13,922 nt of DNA from an uncultured Prevotella sp. (GTDB lineage: Bacteria > Bacteroidota > Bacteroidia > Bacteroidales > Bacteroidaceae): NCBI GenBank assembly GCA_934281565.1, contig CAKQXI010000048.1, positions 1 to 13,922 of the forward strand, given 5' to 3'. The stretch's first letter is position 1; every line of letters begins with the position of its first letter. The notes below the pieces were generated by a model. That model was given only the letters and a program-made list of their open reading frames with translations, made no database searches and had not been told where the DNA came from. The translations under genes and the position numbers were made by a program. Shown piece after piece: positions 1 through 7,101 of the stretch.

Positions 1-177
1 GCGAGTGTTCTGCCCGAAGAAGACATAAAGCACGATACCCACCACTGGCATAAAGAGCAACATCAAAAGCCATGCCATTGCCTTGGCAGGCTGCTTGTTG
101 TCCATCAACACTGCTATCATCGCTGGGATGTTCAACAGAACATAGATGAGCAGGAAAATCCAGTGGAAGTAAATCAT
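1..177 (-). CDS. cls: Cardiolipin synthase, N-terminal part (runs off the left edge)
   Basis: Reading the minus strand from the ATG at 177-175 gives 59 in-frame codons up to the window edge with no stop, so this is the 5' end of a longer gene. The peptide starts MIYFHWIFLLIYVLLNIPAM. It has two hydrophobic segments (about residues 3-25 and 36-54) separated by the basic DNKQPAKA turn, and then FFGQNTR. This is the PLD nuclease N-terminal (PLDc_N) layout of bacterial cardiolipin synthases, in which a membrane hairpin ending in a [FG]-G-[RQ]-N-x-R motif precedes two HKD catalytic domains. Those enzymes condense two phosphatidylglycerols into cardiolipin at the inner membrane. The catalytic domains lie outside the window, so the function rests on the N-terminus alone. 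The start codon is only 9 bp after the dnaG stop, so the gene is probably the third gene of the HAD-dnaG-cls unit. Other PLDc_N-containing membrane proteins are the main alternative. Confidence 0.75.
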   Translation of the reverse strand, partial: MIYFHWIFLLIYVLLNIPAMIAVLMDNKQPAKAMAWLLMLLFMPVVGIVLYVFFGQNTR

Positions 178-186
178 AGGCTCTGA

Positions 187-2130
187 CTAATTAAATACTA
201 AATTGGATTGACTTGCCAAGAGCGTATTCATCCGCTTGAGCTTGGTAAATTCCTCCACCAACGCCATGTTGGTGGGGTTCTGTGCAAACTCCTGTTGCAC
301 TTCTATCAGTCGTTGGGATATATAATGGGTGCGGAAGCTCAAGATGTCTTTCAACACCAACTGCCGCAATTTCTCACTATCCATCTTCATTCGCAAGCTT
401 GCGGTCGTTATCTCCTGTTCGCCTGTCGGCATTCCCGCTATCTTGCTAATTTCAGGGTTAGGATGCGAGGAGAAATAAGTCTCCGCATGGAAGCTCTCGT
501 CCTCCAGATGCTCCACTGCCTCCTCCATAATCTGGTTATAAAGATTGTTATGGAACTTGAAGTCATCACCAGCCAAGTCGATGCTGATGTATCTTGCCAC
601 AGGAAGCTCAACATCGTTTCCCTCCACATCTTTCACCGTGATTAGTTCCTCGCCATGATGAACGATAACCTGTATAAGCAAGTCTTCCACCTCTCTCAAC
701 TTGTCCATCGGCGACATACTGGTCATGTGAGGCACCTGCTGCGTTGCCATTTGCTGATTGCGAATGCCTGCGGCACGCCGTTCCTCCTTCACCTGCTCAC
801 TCATGCCGTTGCGCACAAAGTTGTTGAGTGCATTCACGATGATAGCCTCGTTCACGTTCAGTCGATGGGCACAGTCCGTGATATAGGAGGCACGAGTTAT
901 CTGGTTCTTTATCTTGGAGATACTTTCCACAATGGAGTTGATAGCCTCGCTTCGCTTGACAGGGTCTGTGACTCCTTTCAGCAATCGGTCGGTCTTGAAC
1001 TGGATGAAGTCGGTCTGGTTATCCTCTATGTACTTACGGAAATCCTCCGCCGTATGACTGCGAGCGAAACTATCAGGGTCATTGCCGTCTGGCAAGAAAA
1101 GCACCTTCACATTCATCTCTTCCTCCAGCAACATATTGGTACCACGCATTGCCGCATGGACACCTGCATCATCACCATCGTACAAGAGCACGATGTTATT
1201 GGTGAAACGATGGAGCAAACGTATCTGGTAGACACTCAATGCCGTGCCAGAGTTTGCCACGACATTCTCGATACCACACTGGTGCATGGAGATAACATCG
1301 GTATATCCCTCCACCATGAACACACAGTCTTCCTTGGCTATGGCTTTCTTCGCCTGATAAAGACCATATAGCTCACGTTCCTTATGATAGATGGGACTAT
1401 CGGGCGAATTGACATACTTCTGGCTTACTCCCTTGGTTCTGGAATCGAGCACACGACCACCAAAAGCCACCACCTTTCCACTGATGCTGAACCATGGGAA
1501 CATCGCACGACTGGCAAAGCGATCGAAGTATATAGGATGTCCGTTCTTATCCAGTCGCTCGCTCTTTATGCACAAACCTGTATCCACCAAGAACTTAGGG
1601 TTATAACCGTTCTTCATGGCTGCATCATAGAGCGACCTCTTGTCACCGAGCGAGAAGCCTAATTGGAACTTCTTGATGATGTCGTCACGAAAGCCACGGC
1701 TCCTGAAATATTGCATACCGATGGCACGTCCATCGACATCATTCTGCAAGACATCTTGAAAATATCTTGCTGCCCATTCGTTCACAATGAACATTGATTC
1801 TCGCTCACTCTCACGTTGCTTTTCCTCACTCGTCAGTTCACGTTCCCTGATTTCTATGTTATATTTCTTGGCAAGCCAACGCAAGGCATCGGGATAAGTC
1901 ATTTGCTCCAACTCCATCAGGAAGTTGACAGCATTTCCACCCTTGCCACAAGTGAAGCAATGGCAGATGCCACGTACTGGCGAAACCGAGAAAGACGGAT
2001 GAGAATCGTTGTGGAATGGGCACAAGCCTATATAGTTCACACCACGTTTCTTGAGCGACACGAACTCAGATACCACATCTACAATCTTTGTGGCATCAAG
2101 GATTTTATCTATCGTCGGTCTGTCTATCAT
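187..2130 (-). CDS. dnaG: DNA primase DnaG
   Basis: The 647-residue protein has full DnaG architecture and normal length. The N-terminal CHC2 zinc-binding domain has ligands C37, H40, C58 and C61. It is followed by the RNA-polymerase core, then a TOPRIM domain with the catalytic Glu in EGYTD (E274) and the metal-binding Asp pair in YDGDDAG (D318, D320), with a further DPD at about 351-353. The C-terminal ~200 residues are the divergent helical region that in this family contacts the replicative helicase DnaB. DnaG makes the RNA primers for leading-strand start and for each Okazaki fragment. The ATG at 2130-2128 is shared with the stop of the upstream HAD gene (ATGA), which fixes the start and suggests translational coupling. 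The stop is TAG at 189-187, with cls starting 9 bp later. Nothing looks truncated or mutated. The family assignment is certain. Confidence 0.98.
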   Translation of the reverse strand: MIDRPTIDKILDATKIVDVVSEFVSLKKRGVNYIGLCPFHNDSHPSFSVSPVRGICHCFTCGKGGNAVNFLMELEQMTYPDALRWLAKKYNIEIRERELTSEEKQRESERESMFIVNEWAARYFQDVLQNDVDGRAIGMQYFRSRGFRDDIIKKFQLGFSLGDKRSLYDAAMKNGYNPKFLVDTGLCIKSERLDKNGHPIYFDRFASRAMFPWFSISGKVVAFGGRVLDSRTKGVSQKYVNSPDSPIYHKERELYGLYQAKKAIAKEDCVFMVEGYTDVISMHQCGIENVVANSGTALSVYQIRLLHRFTNNIVLLYDGDDAGVHAAMRGTNMLLEEEMNVKVLFLPDGNDPDSFARSHTAEDFRKYIEDNQTDFIQFKTDRLLKGVTDPVKRSEAINSIVESISKIKNQITRASYITDCAHRLNVNEAIIVNALNNFVRNGMSEQVKEERRAAGIRNQQMATQQVPHMTSMSPMDKLREVEDLLIQVIVHHGEELITVKDVEGNDVELPVARYISIDLAGDDFKFHNNLYNQIMEEAVEHLEDESFHAETYFSSHPNPEISKIAGMPTGEQEITTASLRMKMDSEKLRQLVLKDILSFRTHYISQRLIEVQQEFAQNPTNMALVEEFTKLKRMNTLLASQSNLVFN

Positions 2131-2762
2131 TTACATATTGATAATAGTTCTGAAAAGTCATCTATGACATATTCCGCAGCAGCCAACTGCTTGCGAGTGC
2201 CGTTGCCGTATGTCACTCCACAGGTACGGGTTCCAGCATTACGCCCCATTTCTATATCATAGACCATATCGCCTACGACCAAGGTATCTTCTGCCTTTCC
2301 ACCTATTTTCTCCAGCACCTTGAGTACCATGTCTGGCGCAGGTTTCACCTGTTTCACATCCTCCGCTGCCACGACACAAGAAATACAGTCTTCTATCTGC
2401 AACTGGTCAAGATAACCCAAGAGGGAACCACGACCACGGCTGCTTGCCACCGCCAACACGAAACCGTCCCGATGCAACTGTCGGATGGTCTCTATCACAT
2501 GAGGGAAAGACTCCACGACGATATGCAGCTTATTTTCCTCAAATATATCTCTATAAGTCTTGGCACAAAGATTAGCCTTGTCTTGGGACATGGAATAAAG
2601 CATCATGAAAGCCTCGTCCAACCTAAGTCCTATCGTCTTGGCGCACTCCCCTCTCGGCTTTATTTCCAAATGCAAGCGTTGCATCGTGTCTTGCAAAGTC
2701 TTGACTATGAGAGATTGCGTGTCTCCAATAGTCCCGTCAAAATCTAATATTACATTTCTCAT
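2127..2762 (-). CDS. HAD-superfamily phosphatase, phosphoglycolate-phosphatase-like
   Basis: This 211-residue protein carries the four HAD motifs in order. Motif I is DFDGT (nucleophile D7 and acid/base D9), motif II is the Ser in VASSRG (107-108), motif III is K140 in KPAPD, and motif IV is VVGDMVYDIEMG (D165, D169). The region between motifs I and II (about 15-85) is an alpha-helical C1 cap, as in phosphoglycolate phosphatase (Gph), beta-phosphoglucomutase and pyrophosphatase PpaX. Length and the GNGT segment near 185-190 fit the Gph/PpaX group. The substrate cannot be read from sequence: 2-phosphoglycolate, a sugar phosphate or pyrophosphate are all possible. The stop codon overlaps the dnaG start by 4 bp, so the two are almost surely one transcript. 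The start ATG at 2762-2760 is the only reasonable one because DFDGT lies at residue 7. The gene is divergent from the His/Cys-rich protein gene, with 132 bp between start codons. Confidence 0.9.
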   Translation of the reverse strand: MRNVILDFDGTIGDTQSLIVKTLQDTMQRLHLEIKPRGECAKTIGLRLDEAFMMLYSMSQDKANLCAKTYRDIFEENKLHIVVESFPHVIETIRQLHRDGFVLAVASSRGRGSLLGYLDQLQIEDCISCVVAAEDVKQVKPAPDMVLKVLEKIGGKAEDTLVVGDMVYDIEMGRNAGTRTCGVTYGNGTRKQLAAAEYVIDDFSELLSICK

Positions 2763-2780
2763 TGCCTTGCAAAATTACAA

Positions 2781-2811
2781 CAAATCTATCAAACGCAGTT
2801 CATACCCCATA
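2781..2811 (-). promoter_or_regulatory. Possible Bacteroidetes-type promoter for the HAD-dnaG-cls unit
   Basis: On the minus strand TAGATTTG (2788-2781) matches the TAnnTTTG -7 element exactly. Nineteen bases upstream lies TATG (2811-2808), one mismatch from the TTTG -33 box. A second -7-like match, TAATTTTG (2777-2770), lies nearer the gene but lacks a -33 box at the right distance. Either would give a very short leader before the ATG at 2762. This is inferred from consensus matches only. Confidence 0.4.
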
Positions 2812-2839
2812 TCGTTTTATAAATCTTTAACTGGGAAAA

Positions 2840-2871
2840 TTTGCTCCTGAATTTTGTTATTCCTATCTTTG
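2840..2871 (+). promoter_or_regulatory. Bacteroidetes primary promoter for the His/Cys-rich protein (and probably the TonB receptor)
   Basis: TTTG at 2840-2843 and TATCTTTG at 2864-2871 match the -33 and -7 consensus exactly, with the usual 20-nt spacing. Transcription would start near 2877-2879, which puts the first in-frame ATG (2895) about 17 nt into the message. It also rules out start codons further upstream. No equally good promoter is seen before the TonB receptor gene, so this one may serve both. Confidence 0.8.
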
Positions 2872-2894
2872 TATCTGCTAATTATGGCATACTG

Positions 2895-3263
2895 ATGCAG
2901 AAGTCTACTCAAAAAAGATTAAGAATATCTTGGTTGCTATTATTGGTCTATCTGCCAATGATGATAGCGATTACGTTTCACCATCATGGGGAAGCGGAGA
3001 GGGCTGATGCTGCTATCCATTGCCAAGACTGTGAGCATCATGTTCACCACGATGGTCACCTCTTGGCCCTCCAGCATACAATGCACGACTGTGTGCTTTG
3101 CCAGTTGCAGAACACTCCTTATCTTTCTCCGACATTGATGCTGTTGGCTGCACCCATCGTGTTTCACCACATCACTCGCAAGGATATTTGCGCCAAGTGC
3201 AAGCTATTGGCGAATGATGTCGAAAGCACACGGGCACCACCTTATTCCTTGGCTTTTTCTTGA
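2895..3263 (+). CDS. Small secreted or membrane-anchored His/Cys-rich putative metal-binding protein
   Basis: This 122-residue protein is not assigned to a named family. A basic N-terminus (KSTQKRLR) leads into one hydrophobic segment (about 12-28), a signal peptide or membrane anchor. There follows HHH (29-31), then a cluster of likely metal ligands: H42, C43, C46, H48, H49, H51, H52, H55, H61, H64, C66 and C69. A second hydrophobic patch (about 79-90) is followed by HH (91-92), a CAKC pair (C99, C102) and a short RAPP tail. The layout (signal, His/Cys region with HxCxxC-like spacing, C-terminal RAPP) resembles the small DUF2946-type proteins found next to metal-related TonB receptors in other phyla, but that likeness is judged by eye. 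Binding of Zn, Cu, Co or Ni in the periplasm is inferred. The ATG at 2895 is chosen because the promoter ends at 2871. The gene lies 217 bp before the TonB receptor on the same strand. Confidence 0.7.
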   Translation: MQKSTQKRLRISWLLLLVYLPMMIAITFHHHGEAERADAAIHCQDCEHHVHHDGHLLALQHTMHDCVLCQLQNTPYLSPTLMLLAAPIVFHHITRKDICAKCKLLANDVESTRAPPYSLAFS

Positions 3264-3280
3264 AATCTATTTAAGGAATA

Positions 3281-3465
3281 ACTTTCGAATATGGGGAAAT
3301 TAAGAGAAGTTAAGGGGAAGTTATCATTCCCTTCGGTCATTCGGGAAGTTAAGCGACATCAATCCTCTTGCTCCACTAGTGGAAACATAAGGAAAAATGG
3401 AAGAAAGAAAAACTATTGTCCCTTAACTTCACTCTAACTTCTCTTAAATTCTATAAATTCCCCCT
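3281..3465 (+). repeat. Long imperfect palindrome (AGTTAA repeat element, copy 1) in the TonB-receptor leader
   Basis: The 217 bp between the small protein and the receptor contain GAAGTTA motifs on the left (3306-3312, 3317-3323, 3345-3351) and TAACTTC motifs on the right (3424-3430, 3435-3441). TTAAGAGAAGTTA (3300-3312) is the exact inverse complement of 3435-3447, a 13-bp stem around ~120 nt, and the outer GGGGAA (3293-3298) can pair near 3458-3463. The stretch 3318-3353 is clearly related to 5642-5676 on the other side of the receptor gene. A chance match between two AT-rich regions is unlikely given the shared order of motifs. Its function (RNA hairpin, terminator or attenuator, or a mobile palindromic element) is unknown. 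Confidence 0.75.
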
Positions 3466-3480
3466 CAAAAACACAAAAAA

Positions 3481-5607
3481 ATGAGAACAATATTAAACAT
3501 AATATTGCTGGTGAGCGTGTGCTCATCAGCGAAAGCCCAAGTCATGGCAGATACCATCAAGCATCATCCCATGACAGAGTCAAGTATCAAACTGAATGAG
3601 GTCGTGGTAACAGGTCTCACTGGAAGCCAGAAACTGAAACAATCACCAGCACCTGTCTCTATCATACCCCCTCGCCAACTGGAGGCGCAACCCTCCACTA
3701 ATATCATTGATGCCATTGCCCATCAGCCTGGCATCTCGCAGATTACCACAGGCAGTGGTATTTCTAAACCAGTAATCCGAGGATTAGGTTACAACCGTGT
3801 CATCGTGGTCAATGACGGCATCCGACAGGAGGGTCAGCAATGGGGCGATGAACACGGTATAGAAGTAGACCCATACTCCGTTCACTCCGTTGAAATCTTG
3901 AAAGGTCCTGCAAGCCTGATGTATGGCTCTGATGCGATGGCAGGAGTCATCATCTTCCGCCAAGCCCCTACTCTCCCCAAGGGTGACATGAAAGCAAACA
4001 TATCTACTGGTTATCAATCCAACAATGGACTTTTCGACTACTCGCTCAACTTTGCTGGGAACAAGGGCGGCTTTGTCTGGAACTCCCGATACAGTGGCAA
4101 GATGGCTCATGCCTATAAAAACAAGTATGATGGCTATGTATTCGGTTCTTCTTTCCGTGAACAAGCATTCTCTCAGATGCTGGGCATCAACCACCGTTCT
4201 GGCTACTCACGCCTCACCTTGGACTACTATCATCTTACCCCTGGCATCGTTGAGGGAGAGCGAAACAAAGAGACGGGAGCACTCGAAGTGCCTGATGGCT
4301 ATGACATAAAGGGTTATGGCAAGCCTATGCCTTATCAGCAAATCCACCATTACAAAGCTGTGCTTGACAACTCATGGCTGCTGGGCGATGGCAATCTGAA
4401 ACTATTGGTTGGCTATCAGCAAAATCGCCGTCAGGAGTTCGAGGAAGTAGAGCATCCTGACGAATGTGGGCTTGACCTCTTGCTTCATACCATCAACTAC
4501 GACCTACACTATCTATCGCCCGAAATGAATGGATGGAAGTTTTCTACAGGTATTAACGGTATGTGGCAGCAATCCATCAACAAGGGGACGGAGTTTCTAA
4601 TCCCTGCCTACCGTCTATTTGATTATGGCATCTTTGCAACCATGAGCAAGGAGATAGGACGGCTGAACATCAGTGGAGGATTGAGATTTGACCAACGTTA
4701 TCTGCACAGTGATGCCTTGGAGGAGGATAACGAACTACGCTTCAAGGACTTCAAACGCCACTTCGAGGATGTGACAGGTAGCATAGGCATGGCTTACGAA
4801 CTATGCCATAGCCTGAACCTGAAGCTCAATCTTTCACGTGGCTTTCGTGTACCCAATATCAGTGAGCTGGCATCGAATGGTGTACATGAGGGAACCATGC
4901 GATATGAGATGGGCAACGCCAACTTGAAAGCAGAGCATAGCTGGCAAATAGACCTTGGATTGGACTATACCTCGCCCATCGTCTCCGCCCAGTTGGCTTT
5001 ATTTGCCAATCACATCGACAACTACATCTTCATCCAAAAGCTGACCGACAAGGCTGGGCATGAAGTGCTAATCAACAAGACACCAGCTTATCAATTCACC
5101 TCATGCAACGCTCGTATCTTGGGTGGCGAGGCAAGGGTGGATGTGCATCCCTTGCCACGCCTCCATATAGGAAACAGTTTCTCGTATGTCAACTCCGTGC
5201 AATTACATCAGCCCTCCGACTCCAAGTATATTCCATTTACTCCTGCACCTCGTTGGAACTCAGACATCAGATATGAGTTCATTTGCAATGGTCATACTTT
5301 CGACAACCTGTTCTTGAAGTTTGCCGTAGATTGCAACCTCCGTCAAAATCATTTCTATGCAGCCAACGAGACCGAGACGGCAACGCCATCTTATACTCTA
5401 TTCAATCTCTATGCTGGTACAGACATTAAGTATCACGGCAAGCGTCTTCTCTCCCTCTATCTTTCTGGTGAGAACTTAACCAACCGTGCCTATCAGAACC
5501 ATCTGAGCAGATTGAAGTACCTTGATACAAATCCCGTAACTGGTAGAAGGGGCGTATATAATATGGGGCGGAATTATAGCATTAAAGTGGTTATACCTAT
5601 TAACTAA
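3481..5607 (+). CDS. TonB-dependent outer-membrane receptor, probably for a metal or metal complex
   Basis: This 708-residue protein has a signal peptide (cleavage likely after AKAQ, residue 20) and a TonB-box-like LNEVVVTG (38-45). A plug domain follows (about 50-165) with VIRGLGYNRV (98-107), GQQWGDEHG (118-126) and EILKGPASLMYGSDAMAGV (138-156). The rest is a C-terminal beta-barrel ending in YNMGRNYSIKVVIPIN. It lacks the carboxypeptidase-regulatory-like N-terminal extension of SusC-type receptors, and no susD partner is present, so glycan uptake is unlikely. The receptor takes substrate across the outer membrane using TonB-ExbBD energy. The DEHG followed by EVDPYSVHSVEILKGPASL recalls the zinc/heme (ZnuD-like) and related metal receptors. 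With the His/Cys-rich gene upstream, a metal cargo is inferred but not proven. The start ATG follows an A-rich leader (ACACAAAAAA), typical of Bacteroidetes. Palindromic elements lie on both sides. Confidence 0.92.
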   Translation: MRTILNIILLVSVCSSAKAQVMADTIKHHPMTESSIKLNEVVVTGLTGSQKLKQSPAPVSIIPPRQLEAQPSTNIIDAIAHQPGISQITTGSGISKPVIRGLGYNRVIVVNDGIRQEGQQWGDEHGIEVDPYSVHSVEILKGPASLMYGSDAMAGVIIFRQAPTLPKGDMKANISTGYQSNNGLFDYSLNFAGNKGGFVWNSRYSGKMAHAYKNKYDGYVFGSSFREQAFSQMLGINHRSGYSRLTLDYYHLTPGIVEGERNKETGALEVPDGYDIKGYGKPMPYQQIHHYKAVLDNSWLLGDGNLKLLVGYQQNRRQEFEEVEHPDECGLDLLLHTINYDLHYLSPEMNGWKFSTGINGMWQQSINKGTEFLIPAYRLFDYGIFATMSKEIGRLNISGGLRFDQRYLHSDALEEDNELRFKDFKRHFEDVTGSIGMAYELCHSLNLKLNLSRGFRVPNISELASNGVHEGTMRYEMGNANLKAEHSWQIDLGLDYTSPIVSAQLALFANHIDNYIFIQKLTDKAGHEVLINKTPAYQFTSCNARILGGEARVDVHPLPRLHIGNSFSYVNSVQLHQPSDSKYIPFTPAPRWNSDIRYEFICNGHTFDNLFLKFAVDCNLRQNHFYAANETETATPSYTLFNLYAGTDIKYHGKRLLSLYLSGENLTNRAYQNHLSRLKYLDTNPVTGRRGVYNMGRNYSIKVVIPIN

Positions 5608-5608
5608 A

Positions 5609-5770
5609 CTTTCGCAAGTCGGGAAGTTAAAGGAGTTAAAGAAGTTATCGCTCCTTTCAGTCACTGAGAAGTTAAGACAATAGCATTATTTGCTTGATTT
5701 TCAACTATAAAATCATATGTCTTAACTCCTTAACTCCCTTTAACTCCTTAACTTCTATCACTTGCGAAAC
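5609..5770 (+). repeat. Long imperfect palindrome (AGTTAA repeat element, copy 2) between convergent genes
   Basis: Four arms pair in nested order: TTTCGCAAGT (5610-5619) with 5760-5769, GAAGTTAA (5623-5630) with 5748-5755, GGAGTTAAAG (5632-5641) with 5738-5747, and GTTAAGACA (5671-5679) with 5718-5726. All are perfect matches, forming one cruciform or RNA hairpin about 160 nt long. The right arm also contains tandem TTAACTCC units (5722, 5730, 5740, then TTAACTTC at 5748). The left half matches copy 1 (about 28 of 35 positions over 5642-5676), in the same orientation. It starts 2 bp after the receptor stop and lies between two convergent genes, so a two-way terminator role is plausible. The remainder, 5771-5824, is AT-rich and shows nothing further. 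Confidence 0.85.
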
Positions 5771-5824
5771 TTGAACCTATTAATATAAATATAGCATTTA
5801 GCTAAGTGCTATTACTTTATCCTT

Positions 5825-6439
5825 TTATTTGAAAGCCCTATAATTAGTGGATTTGGTCTTATAGTTTTCTGTCAAAATCTTACCGAAGCCTGCTGCCTTG
5901 AGCAACTTCTTAAACTCTATCTTGTCTCTCAGCACCATACCCTCCGTATGTTTCTCGAAAAAGATTTGTATCTTACTACCTTTTATTCCTGAATCAAACA
6001 TGAATACTCCACCCGATTTCAATACTCGATGAACTTCTTCAAAGCACTTCTCTATCGGTTGCCAAAAGAAAACTGTCTCAAAAGCGGTGACTACATCAAA
6101 TGTTTCATCTGGATATGGGAGAGCTGCGGCACTTCCCTGCTCCACGAAACAACGAGTATTCAGGTACTTGGCATTGTTTCTCTTAGAAAAATTGACACTC
6201 TCTTTCGAGATGTCGATGCCATAGACTTTACTTTGTTGGCTTAACTGGAGCATACGCTTGATATTCTCACCTCCACCGCAACCAATGTCAAGGATTGTCC
6301 AGTTAGGTTGCCAATCCAACCGAGCCAAGTTCCACTTGGCTGATGGTGTATGCGTCCTGTTCATGATTCCAAGCATCCATCTTCCCATACATCCCTTAGG
6401 ATGGGAAGCATTATTCCAAAACTTTGATAAGATCTTCAT
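5825..6439 (-). CDS. Class I SAM-dependent methyltransferase, substrate unknown
   Basis: This 204-residue protein has a Rossmann-type methyltransferase core. Motif I is ILDIGCGGGENI (49-60), the SAM glycine loop. Motif II is YGIDIS (73-78), with D76 expected to hold the SAM ribose. Motif III-like is LPYPDETFDVVTAFET (107-122), and the post-core RVLKSGGVFMFDS (138-150) follows. The first ~45 residues (a helical NxxxHPKGxMGRWML segment) form a lid seen in the small UbiE/Methyltransf_11-like enzymes of anaerobes. The aromatic-rich FETVFFW stretch replaces the usual NPPY, so a small molecule rather than DNA is the likelier substrate. That is inference, and arsenite, quinone precursors or metabolites are all open. 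It is on the same strand as the HEAT-like gene, with 88 bp between. It is convergent with the TonB receptor, separated by the copy 2 palindrome. Confidence 0.85.
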   Translation of the reverse strand: MKILSKFWNNASHPKGCMGRWMLGIMNRTHTPSAKWNLARLDWQPNWTILDIGCGGGENIKRMLQLSQQSKVYGIDISKESVNFSKRNNAKYLNTRCFVEQGSAAALPYPDETFDVVTAFETVFFWQPIEKCFEEVHRVLKSGGVFMFDSGIKGSKIQIFFEKHTEGMVLRDKIEFKKLLKAAGFGKILTENYKTKSTNYRAFK

Positions 6440-6527
6440 TTCAGTATATTTGATTAGTACGACATCTTTTCACGATGTAAAACTATGAAAAATGAAGAAA
6501 ACTTACAATACTCAAAACTTGGTATTT

Positions 6528-7082
6528 TCACATCCCCTTGACACTTCGCCCTATCTTCTTTATTACTTGCCTCTTAGCTGAGGCCAACCCTGGGGAAAGA
6601 GGTTCTTGGCTCAACATATCGAGAGCCACTTTCAGCTCTCCCAACAACTCGGGATAGAACTTGCATTGCTCATAGGCAAGTTTCATGCACAAAGCCCTGA
6701 TAGCGTATGGCTGCGCACAAGCTGTTATCTTGGCGATACAAAAATCAAGGAAGTCTGTACGTAGATTTTCTTCCTCGAAAGGTTGGCGCAAAAGTAGGTT
6801 AAGCATCAATCGGCATCTGGTTGTGTTTTTCTCCACCAATACTCTATCAATCAAATCATCTTGCTTGGTATAAAGCCACTCATTGTCCACTGCATCGAAA
6901 TGCGTAAAAACCCACAACGCATTACCCGCCACTCGGTCATCTGCATCGCAAGCCAAGCGATACAATTCCTCCTTTCGGCTATTATTCTCATGTCCATGTG
7001 CCAAATGGCTGATTTCATATATGTCGTTTATAGACAACTTATCCGTGAGCCTGTTCCTTAGGTTTGTTCCTTTATCCATCAT
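6528..7082 (-). CDS. All-helical HEAT-repeat-like protein of unknown function
   Basis: This 184-residue protein has no signal peptide or membrane segment and looks cytosolic and almost wholly alpha-helical. Repeating helix pairs resembling HEAT/ARM repeats are visible. One runs around SRKEELYRLACDADDRVAGN (35-54) into ALWVFTHFD (55-63), one around TTRCRLMLNLLLRQPF (87-102), and one around YAIRALCMKLAYEQC (126-140) with YPELLGELKVAL (143-154). DDRVAGNALWVFTHF has the D-x-x-V/A-x-x-A spacing of a HEAT B-helix. No catalytic motif was found, and a protein-binding scaffold is the usual role of such folds. The gene starts 19 bp after the lrp stop on the same strand, so it is probably co-transcribed with the regulator. 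Two ATGs (7082 and 7079) are possible starts with little difference. I do not recognise a specific family. Confidence 0.7.
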   Translation of the reverse strand: MMDKGTNLRNRLTDKLSINDIYEISHLAHGHENNSRKEELYRLACDADDRVAGNALWVFTHFDAVDNEWLYTKQDDLIDRVLVEKNTTRCRLMLNLLLRQPFEEENLRTDFLDFCIAKITACAQPYAIRALCMKLAYEQCKFYPELLGELKVALDMLSQEPLSPGLASAKRQVIKKIGRSVKGM

Positions 7083-7101
7083 CTAAATATTTTCCTAAAT
7101 C

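Noticed and set aside
208..1371. Two long plus-strand frames (208-645 and 655-1371)
   Set aside because: They lie antisense within dnaG, whose domains and motifs are complete; their products are Cys/His/Leu-rich with no family features.
2841..2894. Longer N-terminus for the His/Cys-rich protein starting at TTG 2841
   Set aside because: The stretch contains the exact -33/-7 promoter (2840-2871), so it is upstream of transcription; the ATG at 2895 is also followed by a normal signal-like segment.
3256..3286. Possible own promoter of the TonB receptor (TTTC-N19-TAACTTTC)
   Set aside because: Both boxes have a mismatch at the important G, and the -33-like part lies inside the upstream gene; kept only as a weak possibility.
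6478..6509. Possible minus-strand promoter of the methyltransferase (TATTG-like -33, TAGTTTTA -7)
   Set aside because: Each box has one mismatch (ATTG for TTTG at 6509-6506 and a final A instead of G in the -7 box); not strong enough to list.
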